Below are positions 1 through 6,587 of a stretch of DNA of 10,001 nt, piece after piece. Positions within the stretch are counted from its first letter, which is position 1, and every line of letters begins with the position of its first letter. The notes below the pieces were generated by a model that worked only from the letters and a program-made list of their open reading frames with translations, ran no database searches and was not told the DNA's origin. A program made the translations under genes and the position numbers. Where the stretch lies: positions 1-10,001 of the forward strand of contig CAZZKE010000090.1 of the NCBI GenBank assembly GCA_964655005.1. Direction: 5' to 3'. Source of the DNA: CAZZKE01 sp964655005 (GTDB lineage Bacteria; Pseudomonadota; Alphaproteobacteria; Rhodospirillales; JABHCV01).

Positions 1-90
1 AGCCAAAAGGCTTGTGAGGCCGTCTCTATGAGTCATTCTTTCTGCAATTTGGTATTAATATGTCGCCCGGACAGCGGAAGTCCACCCTTT
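1..90. other. Left-edge spacer with no gene seen
   Basis: This is the DNA after the stop of the ferredoxin-like gene. It contains a short inverted repeat, AGCC-AAAA-GGCT at 1-12, and GGAC/GTCC arms around 69-83, but neither has a proper T run on the correct strand. I cannot call a terminator or a gene here. Confidence 0.5.
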
Positions 91-789
91 TTAGCGGTGC
101 CTGGCGAAGAACATATTCAGGTGAAAGCGGGCCTGATCCTCGCCGTAGGCATAACCGACGCCGACCGGGCAGGCGGCGCGGGCCAGACAGCCGAGCCGGA
201 AGCAGTCTTCACCCCGGCCACTGGCCAGATGGCCGACACAGGCCGGAACATCGTACCCGGCGGCGCCGAAGGCACCGACGGGACAGGCCGACAGGCAGGG
301 CTTTCGGGCGCAGTCATCGCATGGTGATGGCGCAGGAATGGCCGGCGTCAGGTCCAGCGCCGCCCCGATTACCAGCGTCCCCCGGTAGGCGTGCCAAAGG
401 CCGTATTGATTGTGTATCATCGGCCCGAACGGCGAGGGATGGACGGCGCCTGATTTCTGCGCCCACCGTTGAAACGGCAAATAGGGCGGGCCGTCAAACG
501 GGAACAGCGCCCGGACCGGCAGGCCGTGGTCCCGGGAAAGTTTTGCCGCAATCCGGGTCAATGTCCGGCGTGACCACCGGTCCAGCGGGTCGGGGTTGTC
601 TTCCCGGCGGCGTTGCCCGGCAAAAACCCGCCACATGGCCGGGCCGGCGTTACCGGCGAGGATAAGGCTCGCCGTTTGCGGGCGGTCGCCGGCCGGGCCG
701 GGCACGCCATCGCCGGGGGCCGGATGGAAGGCGCCCAGCCGGATCAGTCCGCAACCGGCAAGTTCGGCATCAATGGTTGTTAAGTCCAT
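91..789 (-). CDS. Small 4Fe-4S ferredoxin-like protein (two cysteine clusters)
   Basis: A complete 232-residue frame with an ATG at 789 and a TAA at 91-93. The C-terminal third has eight clustered cysteines: C157, C160, C165 and C169 in a CX2CX4CX3CP pattern, then C184, C196, C201 and C207, the last again followed by Pro-Val-Gly. This fits a dicluster [4Fe-4S] ferredoxin fold. The N-terminal 150 residues have no signal peptide or membrane segment and include an aromatic, proline-rich stretch around residues 96-135. I recall alphaproteobacterial proteins of this length, usually annotated only as ferredoxin. The CP cluster resembles that of epoxyqueuosine reductase QueG, but the protein is much shorter than QueG, so I do not give it that function. 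It is probably cytoplasmic electron transfer or redox chemistry with unknown partner. It lies 30 bases downstream of the regulator gene on the same strand, so the two are probably co-transcribed. The ribosome binding site before the ATG is weak. Confidence 0.8.
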   Translation of the reverse strand: MDLTTIDAELAGCGLIRLGAFHPAPGDGVPGPAGDRPQTASLILAGNAGPAMWRVFAGQRRREDNPDPLDRWSRRTLTRIAAKLSRDHGLPVRALFPFDGPPYLPFQRWAQKSGAVHPSPFGPMIHNQYGLWHAYRGTLVIGAALDLTPAIPAPSPCDDCARKPCLSACPVGAFGAAGYDVPACVGHLASGRGEDCFRLGCLARAACPVGVGYAYGEDQARFHLNMFFARHR

Positions 790-819
790 GCCCGTTTATG
801 GCGCAACACGGGCCGGGTA

Positions 820-1191
820 TCAATCGGCGAAAGCCTTGATCAAGCCGATGATCCTGTCGCGCAGGGTGGCGTCTTCGATGTTGTAAAAGGCCTCGATTAG
901 ATCATCCGCTTCCGGTGTGTTGGTGCTATCGCAAGCGATACCGTCCAGCGGCAGCCCGTCGAAGAAAAATGACGGATCGACCGCAAACGTCCGGGCCAGC
1001 GCGTACAACTGGCCTGGCCCGAAGAAGGCGATTCCCCGTTCCAGCATTTTACAGGTTCCCGGGGGCAGCCGGGCCAGGGCGTCGACCGAGGTTTCGGAAA
1101 GCCCGCGATCCACGCGAAGCTCTTTCAGACGATTACCCAGGTGACGCTCTATTGGGCCTGCATTACCCGACTCTTCGCTTGCTATTTCCAT
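820..1191 (-). CDS. XRE/Cro-type helix-turn-helix transcriptional regulator
   Basis: A 123-residue frame with an ATG at 1189-1191 and a TGA ending at 820. The start is supported by an AAGGA on the minus strand (positions 1202-1206), 10 bases before the ATG. Residues about 18-76 fit a lambda-repressor-like HTH: a basic first helix (GNRLKELRVDRG), a recognition region with the LERG motif (50-53), and the helix leading to VDPSFFFDGLP (71-81), a typical end of this domain in alphaproteobacterial regulators. The region around residues 34-50 is more divergent than usual. Residues 94-122 form a second helical segment (EADDLIEAFYNIEDATLRDR) resembling the C-terminal helices of related small regulators, likely for oligomerisation. 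It is the first gene of a unit with the iron-sulfur protein downstream. A repeated TATACACT motif in its own upstream region is a candidate operator, which would suggest autoregulation. Confidence 0.78.
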   Translation of the reverse strand: MEIASEESGNAGPIERHLGNRLKELRVDRGLSETSVDALARLPPGTCKMLERGIAFFGPGQLYALARTFAVDPSFFFDGLPLDGIACDSTNTPEADDLIEAFYNIEDATLRDRIIGLIKAFAD

Positions 1192-1219
1192 TACCGGAAT
1201 ATCCTTGGAAATATCAAAA

Positions 1220-1257
1220 AGTGTATAAATAAAAAATTTGAACGTCTATAGTGTATA
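1220..1257 (-). repeat. Two direct copies of TATACACT, 30 bases apart; possible operator
   Basis: The 8-mer AGTGTATA (TATACACT on the minus strand) occurs at 1220-1227 and 1250-1257, so the copies are 30 bases apart, close to three helical turns. One copy overlaps the candidate -10 box of the regulator gene and the other lies about 20 bases downstream of the predicted start. The position suits an operator bound by the adjacent HTH protein, but the surrounding DNA is AT-rich and chance recurrence is possible. Confidence 0.35.
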
Positions 1258-1280
1258 TGCATAGAACACGCCCAAGGCAA
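1252..1280 (-). promoter_or_regulatory. Candidate promoter for the HTH regulator and ferredoxin-like pair
   Basis: Read on the minus strand, TTGCCT (1275-1280) is followed after exactly 17 bases by TATACA (1252-1257). Each box matches 4 of 6 consensus bases. Transcription would begin near 1245, giving a leader of about 55 bases before the ATG at 1191. The -10 box lies inside one copy of a repeated TATACACT motif. This is motif matching only. Confidence 0.4.
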
Positions 1281-1305
1281 GGAATAATGATGACTGATGA
1301 TCAAC

Positions 1306-1333
1306 TTGACTCGGTCGGCTTCGTAAGCATAAT
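1306..1333 (+). promoter_or_regulatory. Sigma70-like promoter of the ffh operon
   Basis: TTGACT (1306-1311, 5 of 6 consensus) and CATAAT (1328-1333, 5 of 6) are separated by 16 bases. Transcription would begin near 1340, leaving a leader of about 120 bases before the ffh ATG. This is the best promoter match in the divergent spacer and points to the long plus-strand operon. No comparable promoter was seen between the later genes. Confidence 0.6.
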
Positions 1334-1362
1334 GTGCGCGCCTTAATCGAACGACCCCATAA

Positions 1363-1420
1363 CCCATGAAACCATTTCGCCTCATGGGGCGCCGCCAGTC
1401 CGCGAGTATCGCGCACTGGC
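1363..1420 (+). promoter_or_regulatory. Structured 5' leader of ffh: two adjacent hairpins
   Basis: Hairpin one pairs CCCATGA (1363-1369) with TCATGGG (1382-1388), seven perfect pairs around a 12-base loop. An alternative partner for the right arm is CCCCAT at 1355-1360. Hairpin two pairs GCCAGT (1394-1399) with ACTGGC (1415-1420), then after one C-C mismatch continues CGCGA/TCGCG (1401-1405 with 1409-1413) to a 3-base loop. No T run follows, so neither looks like a terminator. Both lie inside the predicted leader and end about 42 bases before the ffh start. The function is unknown and I do not recognise an RNA family. Confidence 0.4.
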
Positions 1421-1462
1421 GTAAAGCCATTTGACATTTTGTAAGACGAGATTTCAAGACCG

Positions 1463-2854
1463 ATGTTCGACAACCTGACCGGCAAACTGGGAGATATCTT
1501 CGAGCGGCTCAAGAAACGCGGCGCCCTGTCGGTGGCCGATGTAGACGCCGCCCTGCGCGAGGTTCGGCTGGCCCTTCTGGAAGCCGACGTCGCCCTGCCC
1601 GTGGTCAAGGACTTCATCGCCGCAGTCCGGGACCGCGCGATAGGCGAGGAAGTCGTTCGCTCCATCACGCCGGGCCAGATGGTGATAAAAATCGTCCACG
1701 ACCACCTGGTCGAAGTGCTGGGCGGCGGGCAAGACGATGGCGGGCTGCCGTTTGCCCAGGGCTCGGGCCTTGATCTGGCGGGTGCGGCGCCGGTCGCGGT
1801 ACTGATGGTCGGCCTGCAGGGTTCGGGCAAGACCACGACCAGCGCCAAGATCGCCCGGCGCATCAAAAACCGGGAAAAGAAAAAGGTCCTGATGGCCTCG
1901 CTTGATATCTACCGCCCGGCGGCGCAGCAGCAGTTGGCTATTCTGGGCGAGCAGGTCGAGGTCCCGACCCTGCCGGTTATTATCGGCGAACAACCCCTGG
2001 CCATAGCCAATCGCGCCATGGAGACGGGCCGGCGCGAAGGCTACGATGTGGTGATTCTGGACACCGCAGGCCGGATGCACCTGGATCAGGAACTGATGGA
2101 CGAAGTGGCCCAGGTCAGCGCCGCCACCAGCCCTATCGAAACCCTGCTGGTCGCCGACGCCATGACCGGTCAGGATGCGGTCACCATCGCCCGTGAATTC
2201 AATGAAAAAACAGGCATTACCGGCATCGTCCTGACCCGTGTCGATGGCGACGCCCGGGGCGGCGCGGCGCTGTCCATGCGGGCGGTGACCGGTGTTCCGA
2301 TCAAGCTGATGGGGGTCGGTGAAAAAGTCGATGCTCTGGAGGCCTTCCAGGCGCAACGCATCGCCGGGGCTATCCTTGGCCAGGGCGACGTGGTCGGACT
2401 GGTCGAAAAGGCCGCCGAAGTCATCGACAAGGAAGACGCCGAAAAGCTCGCCAATAAGATGATGAAGGGTGAATTCACCCTGGAAGACATGGCCGCCCAG
2501 ATCGGCCAGATCCGCAAGATGGGCGATATTGGCGGCTTGCTTGGCATGTTGCCGGGCGCCGCCAAAATCAAGAAACAGATGGCCGGGTCCAACATCGACG
2601 ACAAGATGCTGGGCCGCCAGCAGGCCATCATATCGTCGATGACTGTCGACGAACGGCAAAAGCCCAGGCTTCTTAACGGCTCGCGCCGCCGCCGCATCGC
2701 CACCGGGTCGGGGACCACGGTGCAGGACGTTAACCGCCTTATCAAGCAGCACAAGCAGATGAGCCAGATGATGAAGAAAATGGGCAAGATGGGCAAAAGA
2801 GGCCTGATCGGCATGGGCGGTGGAATCCCGCCGGGCATCTTGCCGCAAAGATAG
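1463..2854 (+). CDS. ffh: Signal recognition particle GTPase Ffh (SRP54)
   Basis: A 463-residue protein of normal length for Ffh. It binds 4.5S RNA and hydrophobic signal sequences on nascent chains and, with FtsY, delivers ribosomes to the membrane translocon. The N domain covers about residues 1-85 and includes the ALLEADVALPVV motif (37-48). The G domain holds the P-loop GLQGSGKTTT (117-126), DIYRPAA (148-154), DTAGR (200-204) and a TRVDGDARGG specificity and closing loop (258-267). The methionine-rich M domain runs from about 325, with the RNA-binding helix region NGSRRRRIATGSGT (405-418) and a C-terminal run of methionines and lysines (430-445). All key residues are intact. The Shine-Dalgarno before the ATG is weak (AAGACGAG at 1443-1450). 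It is the first gene of the operon, behind a good promoter. Confidence 0.97.
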   Translation: MFDNLTGKLGDIFERLKKRGALSVADVDAALREVRLALLEADVALPVVKDFIAAVRDRAIGEEVVRSITPGQMVIKIVHDHLVEVLGGGQDDGGLPFAQGSGLDLAGAAPVAVLMVGLQGSGKTTTSAKIARRIKNREKKKVLMASLDIYRPAAQQQLAILGEQVEVPTLPVIIGEQPLAIANRAMETGRREGYDVVILDTAGRMHLDQELMDEVAQVSAATSPIETLLVADAMTGQDAVTIAREFNEKTGITGIVLTRVDGDARGGAALSMRAVTGVPIKLMGVGEKVDALEAFQAQRIAGAILGQGDVVGLVEKAAEVIDKEDAEKLANKMMKGEFTLEDMAAQIGQIRKMGDIGGLLGMLPGAAKIKKQMAGSNIDDKMLGRQQAIISSMTVDERQKPRLLNGSRRRRIATGSGTTVQDVNRLIKQHKQMSQMMKKMGKMGKRGLIGMGGGIPPGILPQR

Positions 2855-2912
2855 ACAATATTATCAATTATCAACCAATCAACGGAAATCAGACAAAGGA
2901 AATGTATCAACC

Positions 2913-3359
2913 ATGGCTTTAAAAATCCGGCTTTCCCGGGGCGGCGCCAAAAAGCGGCCCTTTTACCATGTCGTTATCGCCGATTCCCGCAGCCCGCGCG
3001 ACGGTCGCTTCATCGAACGGGTCGGCGCCTATAATCCAATGGTCGCCAAGGACCATGCCGAACGGCTGGTCCTGAAGGAAGAACGCATCAAGTACTGGAT
3101 GGGCGTCGGCGCCCTGCCGACCGACCGGGTGGCCCGCTTCCTGGCCGCCGCCGGCCTGACCGAGCAGCCGTCCCGGTTCGAACAAACCAAGCAGCATCTG
3201 CCGAAAGCCAAGGCCCAGGAACGGACGAAGGAAGCCGCCGAAGCCAAGGTTGCGGCCGCCGAAGCCGCCAAGGCCGCCGCCGCCGCCCCGGCCCCCGAGC
3301 CGGCAGAGGAAGCCGCCCCCGAAGAGGCTTCCGCCGAAGAGGAAAAGACCGAAGGCTGA
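2913..3359 (+). CDS. rpsP: 30S ribosomal protein bS16 with long acidic/alanine tail
   Basis: A 148-residue protein. Residues 1-82 are the S16 fold, recognised by the start MALKIRLSRGGAKKRPFYHV, the ADSRSPRDGRFIERVGAYNP segment (23-42) and the ERIKYWMGVGALPTDRVARFL segment (57-77). S16 binds 16S rRNA and is needed for small-subunit assembly. The E. coli protein is only about 82 residues long. The remaining 65 residues here are a low-complexity Ala/Glu/Lys/Pro tail ending in an acidic stretch, as is common in alphaproteobacteria. The start at 2913 was chosen because the conserved N-terminus begins there; the open frame extends upstream to 2820 but that extension overlaps ffh. An AAAGGA (2895-2900) lies 12 bases upstream, slightly far. 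The 58-base gap after ffh is AT-rich. Confidence 0.96.
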   Translation: MALKIRLSRGGAKKRPFYHVVIADSRSPRDGRFIERVGAYNPMVAKDHAERLVLKEERIKYWMGVGALPTDRVARFLAAAGLTEQPSRFEQTKQHLPKAKAQERTKEAAEAKVAAAEAAKAAAAAPAPEPAEEAAPEEASAEEEKTEG

Positions 3360-3369
3360 TCCCTTGGCT

Positions 3370-3933
3370 ATGGCAGACCGCAGTACGCCCCCCCGGATGA
3401 TCTGTATCGGCGCCATCGCCGGGGCCAGGGGCGTCAAGGGTGAAGTCAGGATCAAGAGCTTCACCGGCGAACCCGAGGCCATTGCCGGCTACGGCGCGGT
3501 CGCCAGTGAAAATGGGGACAGGTCCTTCGATATCCGGGTGACCGGATTGGGGACCGGCAAAGCCAGGGGAATGGTTTTTGCGCGCCTCAGCGGGATCGGC
3601 GACCGGAACGTCGCGGAAAACCTGAAAGGGACCCGGCTTTATGTGCCCAGGTCGGCGTTGCCGGAGCCGCCCGAGGACGAGTTCTATCATGCCGATCTGA
3701 TCGGTATGCGGGCCGAACTGGCGGATGGCGGGACCCTGGGGGTAATCCGCGAGGTCCATGATTTCGGGGCCGGGCCGGTGCTGGAAATAGCCGGGGAAGA
3801 ATTCGGCGCGGTGATGGTGCCTTTTAGTGGCGCCGTCGTTCCGGTCGTCGATCTGGCCGCCGGCAGGGTGGTTGTCGATCCACCGGCGGGATTGCTGGAG
3901 CCGGTCGAAGGAGAACAAAATGACCGGGAATGA
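3370..3933 (+). CDS. rimM: Ribosome maturation factor RimM
   Basis: A 187-residue protein that binds S19 and helps mature the head of the 30S subunit. The N-terminal RimM domain (about 10-95) carries IGAIAGARGVKGEVRIKSF (13-31). The linker EDEFYHADLIGM (102-113) matches the usual E-x-Y-x-x-DLIG motif, and the C-terminal PRC-barrel domain (about 105-178) contains MVPF, VPVVDL and a VVVDPPAGLL end. The length is typical. The start is not certain: ATG 3370 is 14 bases after an AAGG (3352-3355), whereas an in-frame TTG at 3364 has 8-base spacing, and ATG 3397 would begin right at the conserved domain. A longer open frame back to 3250 encodes only a proline-rich shadow of the rpsP tail. It lies 10 bases after rpsP and overlaps trmD. 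Confidence 0.93.
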   Translation: MADRSTPPRMICIGAIAGARGVKGEVRIKSFTGEPEAIAGYGAVASENGDRSFDIRVTGLGTGKARGMVFARLSGIGDRNVAENLKGTRLYVPRSALPEPPEDEFYHADLIGMRAELADGGTLGVIREVHDFGAGPVLEIAGEEFGAVMVPFSGAVVPVVDLAAGRVVVDPPAGLLEPVEGEQNDRE

Positions 3934-4687
3934 ACCGGTATCGCCCTGGCGGGCCACGGTTCTGACCCTGTTTGCAGAGATGTTTCCGGGGCCGCTGGCC
4001 TTGTCGCTGTCGGGCCAGGGTTTAAAAGACGGTATCTGGGCCATGGAAACGGTGGACATTCGGGCCTTTGCGAGCGATAAACACCGCTCCGTGGACGATG
4101 CGCCGTTTGGCGGCGGTCCGGGAATGGTCATGCGGGCCGATGTGGTCGATAAGGCGATCACCTCGGCGATCTTGGAAAACGGCGCCGACGGGCCGAAAAG
4201 ACCGCTGATTTACCTGTCGCCGCGCGGTCGCCCACTGGATCAGCGGCGGGTCGGCGAACTGGCGGAAGGCCCCGGCGTGGTTTTGCTGTGCGGTCGTTTC
4301 GAAGGCCTTGATGAGCGGGTGGTCGAGGCCCACGAAATCGAACAGGTCAGCCTTGGCGATTTCGTCCTGTCGGGCGGTGAACCGGCGGCGATCGCCTTGA
4401 TAGACGCTTGCGTCAGGCTGCAACCGGGCATCATGGGCTCGATCGCCTCGGCGGAGGAAGAAAGTTTCGAGCGGGGATTGCTGGAATATCCCCACTATAC
4501 CCGGCCCAGAGACTGGCGGGGACGGGCGGTTCCGGAAGTCCTGACATCCGGCGACCACGAACGTATCAGGGCCTGGCGATTGGCCGAGGCCGAACGGATA
4601 ACCAGGGAAAGGCGCCCCGATCTGTGGCGCCGGTACCTGGCGGCGAACAACGAACTTAAGGTAGAGCGTAAGGAATCGAAATCATGA
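3920..4687 (+). CDS. trmD: tRNA (guanine-37-N1)-methyltransferase TrmD
   Basis: A 255-residue SPOUT-class enzyme that transfers methyl from S-adenosylmethionine to N1 of G37 in tRNAs reading CUN, CCN and CGG codons, preventing frameshifting. Visible signatures are DAPFGGGPGMVM (60-71), YLSPRGRPLDQ (98-108), LLCGRFEGLDERV (122-134) and the knot region SLGDFVLSGGE (144-154). D162 in ALIDACVRLQPG is the expected catalytic aspartate, and LLEYPHYTRP (187-196) follows. The start at 3920 is well supported by GAAGGAG at 3907-3913 with 6-base spacing, inside the end of rimM. The gene overlaps rimM by 14 bases and rplS by 4 bases (ATGA), which indicates translational coupling. Confidence 0.97.
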   Translation: MTGNEPVSPWRATVLTLFAEMFPGPLALSLSGQGLKDGIWAMETVDIRAFASDKHRSVDDAPFGGGPGMVMRADVVDKAITSAILENGADGPKRPLIYLSPRGRPLDQRRVGELAEGPGVVLLCGRFEGLDERVVEAHEIEQVSLGDFVLSGGEPAAIALIDACVRLQPGIMGSIASAEEESFERGLLEYPHYTRPRDWRGRAVPEVLTSGDHERIRAWRLAEAERITRERRPDLWRRYLAANNELKVERKESKS

Positions 4688-5172
4688 ATGTCATTGAAGA
4701 AATTGAAAACGAACAACGGGCCAAACTGCTGGCGGCGCGCGGTGTCCCCGAATTTTCCGCCGGCGATACGGTTAAGGTCAACGTCAAGGTGGTCGAAGGC
4801 ACCCGCGAACGGGTCCAGGCCTACGAAGGCGTTTGCATCGCGCGCAAGAATTCCGGCATCAACTCGTCGTTCACCGTGCGCAAGATTTCCTCGGGCGAGG
4901 GGGTTGAACGGGTATTCCCCCTGCATTCGCCCAATATCGCCGGCATCGAAGTTATCCGCCGTGGCGATGTTCGCCGGGCCAAACTTTATTACCTGCGGGG
5001 CCGCACCGGCAAATCGGCGCGGATTGCCGAAAAGACCGACGGCTATTCCGGCAAGCTGACCGCCGCCGCCAAGGCCGAAGCCGCCGCACTGAAGGCCAAG
5101 GGCCGCGCCGATGGCACGGCCAAATCCAGGAAGGGGTCGAAAAAGTCCAAGGCCGCCACGGTGAAAAAATAG
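4684..5172 (+). CDS. rplS: 50S ribosomal protein bL19 with basic C-terminal tail
   Basis: A 162-residue protein. Residues 1-115 are the L19 fold with FSAGDTVKVNVKV (24-36), RVQAYEGVCIARK (43-55), SFTVRKISSGEGVERVFPLH (62-81) and the rRNA-contacting stretch RRGDVRRAKLYYLRGRTGK (92-110). L19 sits at the interface between the ribosomal subunits. The E. coli protein is about 115 residues long, so the last 45 residues here are an Ala/Lys-rich, strongly basic extension. The ATG at 4684 overlaps the trmD stop (ATGA), and TAAGGA at 4669-4674 gives 9-base spacing. It is the last translation gene of the operon, but leuC begins only 3 bases after its stop. Confidence 0.97.
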   Translation: MNVIEEIENEQRAKLLAARGVPEFSAGDTVKVNVKVVEGTRERVQAYEGVCIARKNSGINSSFTVRKISSGEGVERVFPLHSPNIAGIEVIRRGDVRRAKLYYLRGRTGKSARIAEKTDGYSGKLTAAAKAEAAALKAKGRADGTAKSRKGSKKSKAATVKK

Positions 5173-5175
5173 CCA

Positions 5176-6576
5176 ATGCCGAAAACGCTGTTCGATAAAA
5201 TCTGGCGGTCCCATGTTATCGATGTTCAGGATGACGGAACCAGCCTGATCTATATTGACCGCCATTTGGTCCATGAAGTTACCAGCCCGCAGGCCTTCGA
5301 AGGGCTGGCGATAAGCGGGCGCACGGTGCGCCGCCCGGAAGTGACGCTGGCCGTCGCCGACCATAACGTGCCGACCGTCGATCGCTCCAAATTCATCACC
5401 AATGATGACTCGCGGATTCAGATCGAGACACTGGAAAAAAACTGTGCCGATTTCGGTGTGCCTTATCTGGGGATGGATGATATCCGCCAGGGCGTGGTCC
5501 ATATCATCGGCCCGGAACAGGGCTTCACCCTGCCCGGCACCACCATCGTCTGCGGCGACAGCCACACCGCCACCCACGGCGCCTTCGGGGCGCTGGCGTT
5601 TGGCATCGGAACTTCGGAAGTCGAACATGTGCTGGCGACCCAGACACTGGTGCAAAGCCCGGCCAGGAACATGCGTTTTAACGTGCTCGGCGAATTGCCG
5701 CCGGGTGTTACCGCAAAGGATCTGGTGCTGGCGATGATTGGCCAGATCGGCACCGCCGGCGGCACCGGCCATGTTATCGAATATACCGGCGCGGCGATCA
5801 GGGCGTTATCCATGGAAGGCCGCATGACGGTCTGTAACATGACCATCGAAGCCGGCGCCCGGGCCGGTTTGATCGCGCCCGATCAAACCACCTACGACTA
5901 TCTGATGGGCCGGCCGAAGAGCCCAAAGGGGGCCAATTGGGAAGCCGCCGTCGCCTATTGGAAGACTTTGGCCAGTGACGAAGGGGCAACTTACGACAGT
6001 GAAGTAACCATCGATGCCACCACCCTGGTGCCGCAGGTTACCTGGGGCACCAGTCCGGAAAACGTCCTGCCGATCACCGGCGCCGTTCCCGACCCGGCGG
6101 ATGTCGACGATGAAGGCCGCCGCGACGCCATGCGCCGCTCGCTCGATTATATGGGGCTGCGGCCCGGCACGCTGCTGGAAAGCATCGCCATCGACCGGGT
6201 TTTCATAGGTTCCTGCACCAATGGCCGCATCGAAGACATTCGCGCCGCCGCCTCGATCGCCAGGGGCCGCAAGGTGGCGGGTAGCGTCGGCGCCATGGTC
6301 GTTCCCGGATCGGGCCTGGTCAAGGAACAGGCCGAACAGGAAGGCCTGGACACGATCCTGATCGAGGCCGGGTTCGAATGGCGCGAACCCGGATGTTCCA
6401 TGTGCCTGGCCATGAATGAAGACAAGCTGGAACCCGGCCAACGCTGCGCTTCCACATCGAACCGCAATTTCGAAGGCCGCCAGGGGCGCGGCGGGCGGAC
6501 CCATCTGGTCAGCCCGGAAATGGCCGCCGCCGCCGCCATAACCGGCCACCTGACCGATGTCCGGAAGCTGGTCTAG
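5176..6576 (+). CDS. leuC: 3-isopropylmalate dehydratase large subunit
   Basis: A 466-residue aconitase-family protein of normal length. With LeuD it isomerises 2-isopropylmalate to 3-isopropylmalate in leucine synthesis, in the cytoplasm. The [4Fe-4S] ligands are C347 (in GSCTNGR), C407 and C410 (in EPGCSMC). Other signatures are the DHNVPT motif (62-67), CGDSHTATHGAFGALAFGIG (126-145), EAGARAG (225-231) and STSNRNFEGRQG (426-437). The reading frame is intact. It starts 3 bases after the rplS stop and has no clear Shine-Dalgarno of its own (the nearest AAGG is 24 bases upstream). Its translation therefore probably depends on ribosomes finishing rplS. I see no leucine leader peptide or terminator between the ribosomal and leucine genes. 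Confidence 0.98.
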   Translation: MPKTLFDKIWRSHVIDVQDDGTSLIYIDRHLVHEVTSPQAFEGLAISGRTVRRPEVTLAVADHNVPTVDRSKFITNDDSRIQIETLEKNCADFGVPYLGMDDIRQGVVHIIGPEQGFTLPGTTIVCGDSHTATHGAFGALAFGIGTSEVEHVLATQTLVQSPARNMRFNVLGELPPGVTAKDLVLAMIGQIGTAGGTGHVIEYTGAAIRALSMEGRMTVCNMTIEAGARAGLIAPDQTTYDYLMGRPKSPKGANWEAAVAYWKTLASDEGATYDSEVTIDATTLVPQVTWGTSPENVLPITGAVPDPADVDDEGRRDAMRRSLDYMGLRPGTLLESIAIDRVFIGSCTNGRIEDIRAAASIARGRKVAGSVGAMVVPGSGLVKEQAEQEGLDTILIEAGFEWREPGCSMCLAMNEDKLEPGQRCASTSNRNFEGRQGRGGRTHLVSPEMAAAAAITGHLTDVRKLV

Positions 6577-6587
6577 GAGGGAAATAC

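Noticed and set aside
1..12. AGCC-AAAA-GGCT inverted repeat at the left edge as a terminator
   Set aside because: The stem has only four pairs and the T run needed on the minus strand is absent or outside the window.
60..665. A 201-codon plus-strand frame opposite the ferredoxin-like gene
   Set aside because: Its translation is Arg/Pro/Gly-rich low complexity, typical of an antisense shadow, whereas the opposite strand shows ordered cysteine motifs.
1287..1346. A 19-codon open frame beginning ATGATG with AAGGA just upstream, in the ffh spacer
   Set aside because: The predicted ffh promoter lies inside it, so it would not be on that transcript, and no amino-acid bias or terminator accompanies it.
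1431..1436. A perfect TTGACA -35 box just before ffh
   Set aside because: No -10-like sequence is found 16-18 bases downstream, and that position falls at the ffh start codon; the pair at 1306-1333 is much better.
1454..2848. A 464-codon open frame antisense to almost all of ffh
   Set aside because: It mirrors the ffh frame base for base, has no family resemblance, and arises from GC-rich codon bias; ffh itself is unmistakable.
2861..2874. Tandem TTATCAA repeats in the ffh-rpsP spacer
   Set aside because: Only two 7-base units in an AT-rich spacer, with no symmetry or associated promoter; chance is sufficient.
3250..3369. Proline/arginine-rich N-terminal extension of rimM
   Set aside because: It is the out-of-frame reading of the rpsP alanine/glutamate tail; the RimM fold begins after 3370.
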